Source of the DNA: Synergistaceae bacterium
GTDB lineage: Bacteria > Synergistota > Synergistia > Synergistales > Synergistaceae
DNA: 58,106 nucleotides
NCBI GenBank assembly: GCA_031268885.1
Contig: JAIRWR010000039.1
Span: forward strand, 1 to 58,106
Reading direction: 5' to 3'
The notes under the pieces are model-generated. The model was not told where the DNA came from. It made no database searches and saw only the letters and a program-made list of their open reading frames with translations. Of the stretch, positions 20,101-26,422 are shown in pieces. The number at the start of each line of letters is the position of its first letter. The stretch's first letter is position 1. The position numbers and the translations under genes were made by a program.

Positions 20101-20332
20101 ACTCCGCCCCCGCCTCCCTAAGTATCCCATCGTACCCTTCCGCGCCGAGGCGCTGATCCAGCATCCGCGCGAGTGACATCAGGTGCTCGCCCTTCTGCGA
20201 TAAGAACATATCCTGGCTGACATACCTTACCATATACCAGGTGACGATAAACGGCGCGCTCAAGCACAAAAAAAGTATTACGAGAGCTTTTTCGTGAAAC
20301 GGAAGAAACGGCAGCTTTTTCAAAGAGAGCAC
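17165..20332 (-). CDS. Hybrid sensor histidine kinase: TM-extracytoplasmic sensor-TM-GAF-HisKA-HATPase-REC-Hpt
   Basis: 1055 residues. Two membrane helices (about 14-36 and 198-220) enclose a 160-residue extracytoplasmic sensor with Cache-like traits (GYYSIDLDGALTYGPSA), followed by a GAF domain (about 250-420). HisKA has His440, then the ATPase domain, a receiver with Asp753, Hpt with His914 and the same conserved C-terminal tail as its neighbour. It lies upstream of that neighbour on the same strand with an 87-base gap, so the two could share a transcript. Sensor regions are unrelated while the signalling halves are near-identical, implying duplication with sensor replacement. The start, MLSLKKLPFLPFHEK, follows GGAGGAGTGC well. 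Confidence 0.93.
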   Translation of the reverse strand: MLSLKKLPFLPFHEKALVILFLCLSAPFIVTWYMVRYVSQDMFLSQKGEHLMSLARMLDQRLGAEGYDGILREAGAESATREEKIAVLNRALNDATEEVASVSDGLGVGYYSIDLDGALTYGPSAQFGNIVGVSIAQDHPGRQVMMTNTPMIERGTMVRGDIMNAMLPVFRQDRVIGYIWSNELLSDIEIALNRSSKVIFTLLALAYGLMIFIVVAFFKRLTRAERESLATARSAAEKTKRLGEMMYIVNKAVVSLLMADEKTFEEALQKCMRMMASAFEIDRIFIWKNDEVDGRHNFRAVANWLGDVGKKFDPLDLETEGNYIDSLARWKERLARNENVEILRSRLSEKDRLRIASSGILSLTSIPVFLEERFWGFVSFGSCLHEREFTQDEEDILLSGSLLMANAIARRETLRSLVQAHANALAATKAKSAFLATVSHELRTPLNAIIGLSEVELRENLPQRTQSNLEKILNSGSNLLAIVNDILDISKIEAGGFEIIPKDFDVPTLINDVVQLNIVRICSKNISFTLGIDENMPAKLRGDELRVKQVLNNLLSNAFKYTNEGRVAFRVHVRRDGDSAVVRFAVMDTGVGIEREEIGKLFEEYSQMRSRPDHNIEGTGLGLSITKHLAELMGGTIRVKSKYGLGSAFIVTFRLEIADKTPIGREMADNLRKLRFMENRVRGRRNLIRAYMPQGRILVVDDVTTNLDVARGLMIPYGLTIDCVQSGQEAIDVIRSIPDNASDTEKYDVIFMDHMMPEMDGVEATRVIREEIGTEYARTVPIVALTANAVSGSSDMFLQSGFDGFISKPIDIHRLDVVLNQWVSRKEGTRVQDGNGAVKRTEPRRDGVLGILDGAFMDGIDFKAGIARYDREEAYLKIIQSYIRHTPELIEKLSVGEIENPAQEEMKAYVIAIHGLKGSSYSICADAIGKQAERLEHAARTGEWETVRSGHIALIGAANALIAQLKELLKRASERSGRRKEKPRSAAPDRAILEKMLSAARHFKTSQMEDLLVELEEFDYENETDLIGWLGEQIGNIEYDAITERLGEILASEET

Positions 20333-20638
20333 TCCTCCTCCATCCTCTTTAGAAGAGTTGAAGTTATACCCTTCAAGTTATAGGATATGGCCGATTTTTG
20401 TTTCATCGCTAGACTTTATAGTCTTCTCACTTTAGATCGACTCAGATTCAGCGATACCAATATTTTGGGCTATATTGAGGCTTGTTGCCATGAACCCTTG
20501 ATATTGATGGTTCTCATGAGTTAATTCTAAAATCTGGTTTCGCTATTATACTATTAATTTAGTATGTTTAAAAAATCTAAATTTTGACTTTACAACAGCA
20601 TCCTCTCTAAGCAGTTTAATGTTTAAATCGTAACAACA
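20333..20638. other. AT-rich gap upstream of the kinase pair and left of the recombinase element
   Basis: About 300 bases with no gene. The part next to 20332 must hold the promoter of the kinase genes reading left, though I could not choose a convincing -35/-10 pair. The rest is AT-rich, unlike the kinase genes, and ends at the left inverted repeat of the recombinase element. Confidence 0.5.
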
Positions 20639-20707
20639 AAAACCGTTAAATGTTTGCAAAACCAGGGTTTTTTTGACCTCACGGATAATTTTATCATGTT
20701 ACAAAAC
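20639..20707 (+). repeat. Left inverted repeat of the recombinase cassette
   Basis: 69 bases aligning without gaps to the reverse complement of 21460-21528. Best-conserved parts are the outer AAAACCGTT, the core AAACCAGGGTTTT and the inner ATCATGTTACAAAAC. Its crossover-like site (20650-20679) is the least symmetric of the three, with 9 of 14 arm positions matching. Confidence 0.75.
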
Positions 20708-20720
20708 AAAAAACATTTGA

Positions 20721-20750
20721 ATGTCCATAAAACCAGGGTTTTACTGACAT
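20721..20750 (+). repeat. Crossover-like palindromic site L2, next to the recombinase promoter
   Basis: A 30-bp imperfect dyad: arms ATGTCCATAAAACC and GGTTTTACTGACAT (12 of 14 matched) around a central AG at 20735-20736. A 2-bp asymmetric centre in a dyad of this size is what serine recombinases cut. Four bases separate it from the -35 box at 20754, so bound recombinase could also repress its own gene. Confidence 0.7.
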
Positions 20751-20753
20751 GTT

Positions 20754-20782
20754 TTGAGGCATGTTTTTAGGTAAAATATAAA
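20754..20782 (+). promoter_or_regulatory. Sigma-70-like promoter of the recombinase gene
   Basis: TTGAGG at 20754-20759, 17-base spacer, TATAAA at 20777-20782, followed by AGGAG at 20801-20805 and the ATG at 20816. It lies inside the segment between sites L2 and R and would flip with it. Confidence 0.55.
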
Positions 20783-20815
20783 TATAAACTTCGTGATTTT
20801 AGGAGAATTGTTGTA

Positions 20816-21412
20816 ATGAACAACAAAAAACTTGGATATGCCCGCGTCTCAATGTACAACCAAGATTTAGCTCTTCAGTTGGATGCCTTAAAAATTGCCG
20901 GTGTCAAAGATGCCGACATTTACGTTGAGAAGATATCTGGAAGGTTGAGCAAGGCGAAACGGCCGCAGCTCGACGCTTGTCTTAAAAAGCTGAAAGAGGG
21001 GGATATCTTGGTGGTCTGGAAGCTGGATCGCCTTGGGCGTTCGCTTAAAGACCTGCTGAATATCATTCAAGAGCTTGAGGAACGAAAGATCCGCTTCAGT
21101 TCTTTGACCGAGACGATAGATACCTCCTCTCCGACTGGCCGCTTGATATTTCACGTGATTGCCGCATTTGGCGAGTTCGAGCGCAATCTGATAAAAGAAC
21201 GGTCAGTCGCCGGACTTGCCGCCGCCAGGAAGCGCGGCGTTGTCTTCGGTCGCCGCCAAAAACTATCCAGGAAACAGCAAGAAAAGCTCATACAATTTTA
21301 TAAATCTGGCACCCCGATCAAAAAACTTATGGATCAATTCGGCATATCAAAAACATGCCTTTATGATTGTTTGCATACACATAACATCAATTTAAAGAAA
21401 AACGATAAATAG
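20816..21412 (+). CDS. Serine recombinase, resolvase/invertase family (Hin/Pin-like)
   Basis: 198 residues, ATG at 20816 with AGGAG ten bases upstream. The N-terminal catalytic domain (about 1-140) shows the nucleophile Ser12 in YARVSMYNQD, then KLDRLGRSLKDL, the TETIDTSSPTGRL segment and the E-helix FGEFERNLIKERSVAGLAAAR. A short C-terminal DNA-binding domain (about 145-190) has KSGTPIKKLMDQFGIS, a helix-turn-helix. Size and order match DNA invertases and Tn3 resolvases; there is no large-serine-recombinase extension and no N-terminal MerR-like domain as in IS607. Ser12 is followed by Met where Thr is usual. The gene sits between matching inverted sites, so it probably acts on its own cassette. 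No partner transposase is present. Confidence 0.93.
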   Translation: MNNKKLGYARVSMYNQDLALQLDALKIAGVKDADIYVEKISGRLSKAKRPQLDACLKKLKEGDILVVWKLDRLGRSLKDLLNIIQELEERKIRFSSLTETIDTSSPTGRLIFHVIAAFGEFERNLIKERSVAGLAAARKRGVVFGRRQKLSRKQQEKLIQFYKSGTPIKKLMDQFGISKTCLYDCLHTHNINLKKNDK

Positions 21413-21459
21413 ACTTCTTTCTATTATTTTGCTTGATCTTGTTCCGTATGCTTCACTAA

Positions 21460-21528
21460 GTTTTGTAACATGATAATATTGTGCATGATGTCAGTAAAAC
21501 CCTGGTTTAACGGACATGCAACGGTTTT
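21460..21528 (-). repeat. Right inverted repeat of the recombinase cassette
   Basis: Reverse-complement partner of 20639-20707, beginning 47 bases after the recombinase stop codon. It includes crossover-like site R and, on its inner side, the same ATCATGTTACAAAAC block that lies beside the left site. Confidence 0.75.
21488..21517 (-). repeat. Crossover-like palindromic site R
   Basis: A 30-bp imperfect dyad (12 of 14 arm positions matched) with centre CT on the + strand, AG on the minus strand. It differs from site L2 at two positions and is in inverted orientation to it, the geometry that yields inversion rather than deletion. Confidence 0.7.
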
Positions 21529-21644
21529 TTTTCGCCGCTACGGCTGGAGTGTTTAAACGTCTGGATTGTGAGTGATATCCGGACTGCCTTGTAATGTAAA
21601 CTATTCAAAGCTGACAAGATTATAATCGAAAATCACGGCGGTTT

Positions 21645-21674
21645 TTGGCGTTGAGTCGAATTTATATGTATAAT
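21645..21674 (+). promoter_or_regulatory. Candidate promoter for the NYN gene
   Basis: TTGGCG at 21645-21650, 18-base spacer, perfect TATAAT at 21669-21674. It would give a leader of roughly 150 bases before the ATG at 21831, carrying the two hairpins described next. The 418-base gap 21413-21830 otherwise holds the right repeat of the recombinase cassette and no gene. Confidence 0.5.
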
Positions 21675-21691
21675 TCTTGGCAGGGTTACCG

Positions 21692-21764
21692 CGAAGACAG
21701 AGTTGCCTCTGTTTTCGGCGTTCGTTATGATCAACATTACAGCCATCCACGATGGCAAACCATC
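21692..21764 (+). repeat. Two-hairpin leader block with a dispersed 25-bp repeat
   Basis: The first hairpin has an 11-bp stem (21692-21702 with 21707-21717) and loop TTGC. The second region, 21740-21764, holds GATGGCAAACCATC, a 5-bp stem with loop CAAA, inside 25 bases that recur exactly at 50887-50911. The block lies in the presumed 5' leader of the NYN gene. It could be a REP-like repeat or a regulatory structure; there is no T-run, so it is not an ordinary terminator. Confidence 0.5.
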
Positions 21765-21830
21765 ACCAAATAGGGGATATCGACGAAGAACTTGGAACCA
21801 AGATACAGATTTGTTAAGGGAGGAAAGTTT

Positions 21831-22472
21831 ATGTATAAATCGGTAGTATTCGTGGATTTTGAAAACATCCAAAAAATTGACGAAAATATAATTAACTCAA
21901 AGACAAAAGTAATTGTCATGGTTGGGTTAGATCAAAATAATAAAGCGTTTGACTTCGCTAGAAATCTATTTACCGACATCTCTTCAGTAGAATTGATTAA
22001 AGTTAATGGACGCGGGCCGAATGCTTTAGACATCTTTATAGCGTTCTATATCGGCCGCTATTTTGATAGCATAAAGGAATCTGAAATAATTATTTATTCA
22101 AATGATACGGACTATGATCAACTGATAAAACATTTAGATGGTTATGGCATATCTATTAAAAGAATTTGTTTAAACAAATATTCCAATGAGAAGGCAGATG
22201 AGACAAAAGTACCAAAACAGAAAAAGGCGGCGGTTAAACAAAAAAATGGAATAGAGACAGATGACACTCGGACAATCATAGAATTTCTACAAAGACAGAC
22301 AGAGTCACAAAAGAGCAAAAGGCCCAAAAAGTTAACGACGCTTGAAAATTATCTGTACACACATTTTTCTCAAAAAATATCGATTGACAGAGTTAAGATC
22401 GCGATAAGTTATATGGAAGAGAATAAATATATTATAATTATAAATAATAAAATAGATTATAATAATATATAA
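21831..22472 (+). CDS. NYN/PIN-like nuclease-domain protein
   Basis: 213 residues, ATG at 21831 after GGGAGG. The N-terminal 120 residues look like a NYN (PIN-fold) domain: VVFVDFENIQ with Asp9 and Asn12, a middle acidic stretch NALDIFIAFYIGRYFD, and IYSNDTDYDQLIKHLDGYG with clustered aspartates that would bind a metal. A lysine-rich linker follows, then a C-terminal region (about 150-213) with LTTLENYLYTHF and ISYMEENKYI resembling a small winged-helix/HTH. NYN proteins cut or process RNA; the target here is unknown. Strongly AT-rich compared with genes on both sides and adjacent to the recombinase cassette, so probably acquired. Confidence 0.8.
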   Translation: MYKSVVFVDFENIQKIDENIINSKTKVIVMVGLDQNNKAFDFARNLFTDISSVELIKVNGRGPNALDIFIAFYIGRYFDSIKESEIIIYSNDTDYDQLIKHLDGYGISIKRICLNKYSNEKADETKVPKQKKAAVKQKNGIETDDTRTIIEFLQRQTESQKSKRPKKLTTLENYLYTHFSQKISIDRVKIAISYMEENKYIIIINNKIDYNNI

Positions 22473-22626
22473 TATGGGATTTATCGCGCGTAACATTATT
22501 CCATCGCCGAGGAGGTTCCATGTCTCCTGGCGTAGTTTTTAAAGTATTCAAGCCGGAAATTAGGCCTTTGATGCTGTTATAGGCCCTCTGTCGATGGCAA
22601 CCTTCTTAATTGTATTGGCATAAACC

Positions 22627-24354
22627 TCACTCCTCTGTCGCGGCGAGTGATTTTGCCAGTTTCACCAACTGTACGAATTCCGCGCGGTACGGGTCGTTGC
22701 CCTTCGACGAGTTGGCCCACTCCTCTATCTGGCTCCATTTCGCGTCGGAGACATAAGGACTGTTCCTCAGTCTCTGCCCGTATGCCGCCACCGCCGCGGA
22801 GAAACGCAGTCCTGTGCCGGCATCGGAAAAGCTGGCTGCCGACTTGATCTTCAGTATTGGCGTCTCCGACACAGAGCTTTTAACTCCGTCGGGTTCCTTC
22901 CAGCGAAACTTCAGCCACGCTATCTCGTCCGCCTTCATCTCCGTAGGAGTGAACCCATCGTCCTCCGACGCCGGTTCCGGCGACGGTTGATACCGCAAAG
23001 GATCGACGCTCGGTCTGCCTCCCGCCGGCGTCAGTTCATAGAGAATGATCATCCTGCGCCCCGCTCCCACATCCCCCGCGTCTATCGCGTCGTTGTTGAA
23101 GTCCTCGTCGCGGAGGATTCGCTTCTCGTAGCCTATCTGCCTGTACTCCAATATGTTGGCGGGGTTGAACTCTATCTGAGCTTTCACGTCCTTGGCGACA
23201 GTGACGAGGGTTGAGGCCATCTCCTCGCTCAACACCTTTCTTGCCTCGGACATACTATCGACGTAACTGTAATTTCCGTTTCCAACGTTCGATATTCTGG
23301 TCATCATCGCGTCGTTATAGTTGTCGGAGCCAAAGCCGAGGACGGACAGGGTCACTCCTCCCTCTCTCTCCTTGGTGATCATGGATTCGAGCTCTTTGGG
23401 ATCGGAGACGCCGACGTTGAAATCCCCGTCGGTGCAGAGCAGTATCCTGTTGACGCCGCCCTTTATAAATGCCAGGCGAGCCTGTTCATAGGCGAGGGTG
23501 AGTCCGGCGGCTCCCGCGGTGCTCCCTCCCGCGCCCATGCGATCTATCGCCGCGATTATCTTGTCCCGCTCCCTGCCGGGAGTCGCCTCCAGCGCGACCG
23601 CTGTCGAGCCAGCATAGGTCACGAGCGAGATCGTATCGTCGGGGCGCATCTGGCGGCAGAGCGTCTTCAGAGCGGATTTGACCAGAGGAAGCCTTTCAGG
23701 AGGGGACATTGAGCCGGAGACGTCCACGAGGAAGACGAGGTTTGCCCTCGGCGCTTCGTCAAAATCCACTCCCTTGGCCGTCATGGACAGCCAGAGAAGC
23801 GCGTTGCCCTCATTCCACGGGCATGGCGCCAGTTCATACGCTATGTCGAACGGAGAGTCCGCGACGCGGCGCGGGGTCATATCCTGGCTCATGGCCGGGA
23901 AGTAATTGATCAGCTCCTCGACCCTGATGGCGTCCGGGTCGGGCAGCCTGCCGGCATTCAGAAACCTGCGAGCGTTGGCGTAGCTGGTGGTGTTGACGTC
24001 CAGGCTGAATGTGGAGAGGGGGTTACGCGAGACCTGTTTGACCGGGTTGTCCCCGTAAGATTCGTACCGGGCGGTCTCCAGAGGCTGGGCTGGACGGCCC
24101 GGAGATGACGCGCCGGGATAAGTGGAGTATATCGCGCCGCTGGATGATGTGTCGGGAATCGCGTAACCCGGTATGTTTTCGACCGGGTTGCCCACGTAAG
24201 ATTTTTTGTACCGGGCGGTCTCCGGAGGCTGGACTGGACGGCCCGGAGATGACGGTATGTTAGCCGACGGCGCCGACCCCGTCCCTAACATAAAATAGCT
24301 AGCTATGAGAATAATAATTACCAGAGCAAAGACCGTTTCAAACAGTTTTTTCAA
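22627..24354 (-). CDS. von Willebrand factor A domain protein, YfbK-like, membrane-anchored
   Basis: 575 residues if it starts at the TTG at 24354, nine bases after GAGGAGGGA; a GTG at 24408 in frame is less likely. A hydrophobic N-terminal anchor (about 8-25) precedes a proline-rich linker with two copies of a SSPGRPxQPxETARY-type unit. Then come a VWA N-terminal domain (NPLSTFSLDVNTTSYANARR), the VWA domain with MIDAS motif from Asp211 (VDVSGSMS) and CTDGDFNVG, and a DUF3520-like end. The domain order matches YfbK/YfbK-like surface proteins, whose role is unclear but which bind divalent metal and probably protein partners outside the inner membrane. It lies downstream of two pilin-like genes on the same strand. 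Confidence 0.85.
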   Translation of the reverse strand: MKKLFETVFALVIIILIASYFMLGTGSAPSANIPSSPGRPVQPPETARYKKSYVGNPVENIPGYAIPDTSSSGAIYSTYPGASSPGRPAQPLETARYESYGDNPVKQVSRNPLSTFSLDVNTTSYANARRFLNAGRLPDPDAIRVEELINYFPAMSQDMTPRRVADSPFDIAYELAPCPWNEGNALLWLSMTAKGVDFDEAPRANLVFLVDVSGSMSPPERLPLVKSALKTLCRQMRPDDTISLVTYAGSTAVALEATPGRERDKIIAAIDRMGAGGSTAGAAGLTLAYEQARLAFIKGGVNRILLCTDGDFNVGVSDPKELESMITKEREGGVTLSVLGFGSDNYNDAMMTRISNVGNGNYSYVDSMSEARKVLSEEMASTLVTVAKDVKAQIEFNPANILEYRQIGYEKRILRDEDFNNDAIDAGDVGAGRRMIILYELTPAGGRPSVDPLRYQPSPEPASEDDGFTPTEMKADEIAWLKFRWKEPDGVKSSVSETPILKIKSAASFSDAGTGLRFSAAVAAYGQRLRNSPYVSDAKWSQIEEWANSSKGNDPYRAEFVQLVKLAKSLAATEE

Positions 24355-24429
24355 ATGTGGTTCCCTCCTCGTAGTAAATCTCCGCTCCTCGGGACGAGGA
24401 TTGGTCACGTCAATTCTAACATGTATAGC

Positions 24430-24978
24430 TTATCTTTTTCTCTCCGATCTGGATTTGTAGAACAGCCTGGCCGCTTCGGTAAGCGTTCCGGTATGGCTTA
24501 TGAGAACGCTGAGCAATTCCTCCTCTGTTATCAGAATATTCTGGCCGGCCACCGCCGCTTCGCTTTTCAGCGAGTAGTATCTCAAGACGCCATCGTTCGT
24601 GACATCGGAGGGTATGTTCGGTGTAAATCCGGCATTGGAGGCCGCGTACGCCAGGTAGTCCGCGGTTGCGGCGATCTGCAGCTCTACATCCGATCTATCA
24701 AGAAAATCCGCCAGTTCAGTGTAAGAGCTTCTCACATCCGCGCCTGAATTCATGACGATTCTTCCAACCGGAACTCTGCCAGCCCTGAACTCTCCAACCA
24801 ACCAGTCCTCCGCGAATTTAAGCCCCATCATCGCGGTAATCTCCGACTGAGCGCCAATAAACGACTTTTCGTCGAGCACCGTTCCATTCGCCGCCCGCTC
24901 GGCCATGACAGCCGTCATGAGCAGCGCCATCAGAGCGAACGCGGATACAAAGGGCATGAAAAACCCGCCTCGCCTCAT
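24430..24978 (-). CDS. Small secreted/membrane-anchored protein in a pilin-like operon
   Basis: 182 residues, not recognised as a named family. One hydrophobic N-terminal helix (about 8-26, PFVSAFALMALLMTAVMAE) is followed by a soluble domain of mixed helices and strands with no obvious motif. Its ATG overlaps the stop of the upstream prepilin-like gene by four bases, so the two are translationally coupled. By position it could be a PilX- or PilW-like minor pilus component, but there is no prepilin cleavage site, so this is context inference only. Confidence 0.6.
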   Translation of the reverse strand: MRRGGFFMPFVSAFALMALLMTAVMAERAANGTVLDEKSFIGAQSEITAMMGLKFAEDWLVGEFRAGRVPVGRIVMNSGADVRSSYTELADFLDRSDVELQIAATADYLAYAASNAGFTPNIPSDVTNDGVLRYYSLKSEAAVAGQNILITEEELLSVLISHTGTLTEAARLFYKSRSERKR

Positions 24979-25364
24979 CGTCTGCTTCTTATAGACAACA
25001 TCCTCCAGATCACGCTCTTCCGGGGAGGCGCGCCATCGACTGAGACGTTGGACGCTGCCGGTCCGTATGGCTCCCTTACCGTCTCTACGATACCAGAAAT
25101 CCCCATGAAGGAGCCGAAATCCCCCGATAGGACCCCTGAATTTATCTCGGCCGCGGCTGAAGAGATGTTTACTAACGTCTCCCGCGCCCTTCGTCCCCGG
25201 TCTTCTAACGTAAAGGTCAAGTCCGCGACGGCGAGCAGCCCTGCCATCACCGAGGCCAGCAGCATAGATGACATCAGGGCCTCGACTATCGAAAACCCTG
25301 CTCTTGCTTGATTGCGGGTATTCTTTTCCTTAAATTTTATGATTATTGACGACATTATCATCAC
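24975..25364 (-). CDS. Prepilin-like minor pseudopilin
   Basis: 129 residues. A class III signal is plain: a basic leader (FKEKNTRNQARAG) cut before FSIVEALMSSMLLASVMAG, with Glu at mature position 5 and a single hydrophobic helix. Short globular part, as in PilV/GspI-like minor pilins. A prepilin peptidase would process it and a type IV pilus or type II secretion machine assemble it; pilA and pilC homologues occur at 37-39 kb. First gene of a minus-strand set with the 182-residue gene and possibly the VWA gene. Divergent from the AlaX gene across 143 bases that must hold both promoters. Confidence 0.8.
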   Translation of the reverse strand: MMIMSSIIIKFKEKNTRNQARAGFSIVEALMSSMLLASVMAGLLAVADLTFTLEDRGRRARETLVNISSAAAEINSGVLSGDFGSFMGISGIVETVREPYGPAASNVSVDGAPPRKSVIWRMLSIRSRR

Positions 25365-25507
25365 CCAATCGAAAAAAATTAAGTAAGTTAAAGAATTAAT
25401 GGGAAATTTGAATCCGGATGCCGAGACAATGTAGATTATTATCTGATATACTTCGAGTACAGTAAAGAATGAAATATGAGTTTTATGTATATCAGGGGTG
25501 ATTCAAA

Positions 25508-26380
25508 ATGTCAGATCTGGCGCTCGAATCTTTTAAGACAACATTTCATAAGGGCTCTCTAAGAGAGAGGTCCGTCGTGACTTACATCGTTCCTTATGGA
25601 GATTCGCACGTCATTGTGTCGGAGACGACACCTTTTCACCCTCGCGATTATCAGTGGCCGGATCATCCAGCGGACAGAGGATTTATCGAAAATTCTCTGG
25701 GGAGGCGATATGATCTGGCCGACGTCGTCTTTGTCGGAAGAGATCCAGACGGCAATATCTGTGTTGACAGCGGCATACCGGCAAAGAAAAACGATCCGGG
25801 CTGGTCGTTTTGCGTCGGTCATGTCATACTCGGCGTTCGTCCAAATCTTAGCGAGGGAGACCCGATCATCCTTCAGGTGGATAACAGTTACAGATGGAGG
25901 CTCTCTCGCGCGCATTCCGCCGCGCATGTCATGTCGTTCGCGCTGAACCAGTCGTTTGCCCAGAGATGGCGCAGAAAGATTCCGTACATCGACGACATGG
26001 GCAATCCAAATTTCGACGCGGTCGCCTTGGAAAAGTCGAATATATCTCCGTTATCCTGCGTCGATCGCTATCGCCTCGGAAAATCTTTAAAGAGACGCGG
26101 TTTTACGGTCGATGGGCTGAAAGATGACATTAGCCGGTACGAGGAAGAGATAAACCGGATGATCGATGAATGGATGCAAAACGACGCGCCGATCTCAGTC
26201 GAATCAGACGGAGACAACCTGACCTCGATCAAGTGCTGGAATACAACCCTTGATGGAGTCGATGTGGAGATGCCGTGCAACGGAACGCATGTCTCCAGGT
26301 TGTCCGAGATCGGGACGATAATTGTCAATTTTGAAATTCCAGATGAGGAGACTTTGATAATTACGACTAGCGTGAGATAA
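25508..26380 (+). CDS. AlaX-type alanyl-tRNA editing hydrolase
   Basis: 290 residues. The metal-binding motifs of the AlaRS/ThrRS second additional domain are present: HSAAH with His136 and His140, and CNGTH with Cys257 and His261. The N-terminal part keeps the AlaRS-like TPFHPRDYQ...DRG loop. Free-standing AlaX proteins hydrolyse Ser- or Gly-tRNA(Ala) made in error by AlaRS, using a zinc ion, in the cytoplasm. The region between the two motifs is long and somewhat unlike textbook AlaX, so tRNA specificity is open. ATG at 25508 follows GGGGTG by nine bases. The coiled-coil gene starts 42 bases downstream, so it may lead the zapA-cvpA-mutS2 transcript. Confidence 0.82.
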   Translation: MSDLALESFKTTFHKGSLRERSVVTYIVPYGDSHVIVSETTPFHPRDYQWPDHPADRGFIENSLGRRYDLADVVFVGRDPDGNICVDSGIPAKKNDPGWSFCVGHVILGVRPNLSEGDPIILQVDNSYRWRLSRAHSAAHVMSFALNQSFAQRWRRKIPYIDDMGNPNFDAVALEKSNISPLSCVDRYRLGKSLKRRGFTVDGLKDDISRYEEEINRMIDEWMQNDAPISVESDGDNLTSIKCWNTTLDGVDVEMPCNGTHVSRLSEIGTIIVNFEIPDEETLIITTSVR

Positions 26381-26422
26381 TATTACGAGGACTGGAAATA
26401 ACAATTCAGGGGGAGAATGGTA

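Larger units (their letters stand above)
20639..21528 (+). mobile_element. Self-contained serine-recombinase cassette bounded by inverted repeats, probably invertible
   Basis: An 890-bp unit. Its ends are gap-free 69-bp inverted repeats (20639-20707 and the reverse complement of 21460-21528, 56 of 69 identical by my count). They contain a palindromic core AAAACCAGGGTTTT and a second shared block ATCATGTTACAAAAC. Inside are an additional core copy (20721-20750), a promoter and one serine recombinase gene. Cores 20721-20750 and 21488-21517 are 28/30 identical in opposite orientation, so recombination between them would invert the 766 bp holding the gene and its promoter. Both a DNA-inversion switch and a minimal mobile element are possible; no target-site duplication is obvious. 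Confidence 0.7.

Noticed and set aside
20816-21412. IS607-type transposase
   Set aside because: IS607 TnpA has its DNA-binding domain at the N-terminus and is usually paired with TnpB; here the catalytic domain comes first and no TnpB is present.
20639-21528. CRISPR array or phage attachment site as explanation of the repeats
   Set aside because: There are only three cores with unequal spacing and mixed orientation, no Cas genes and no tRNA. The dyad with a 2-bp centre fits a serine-recombinase site better.
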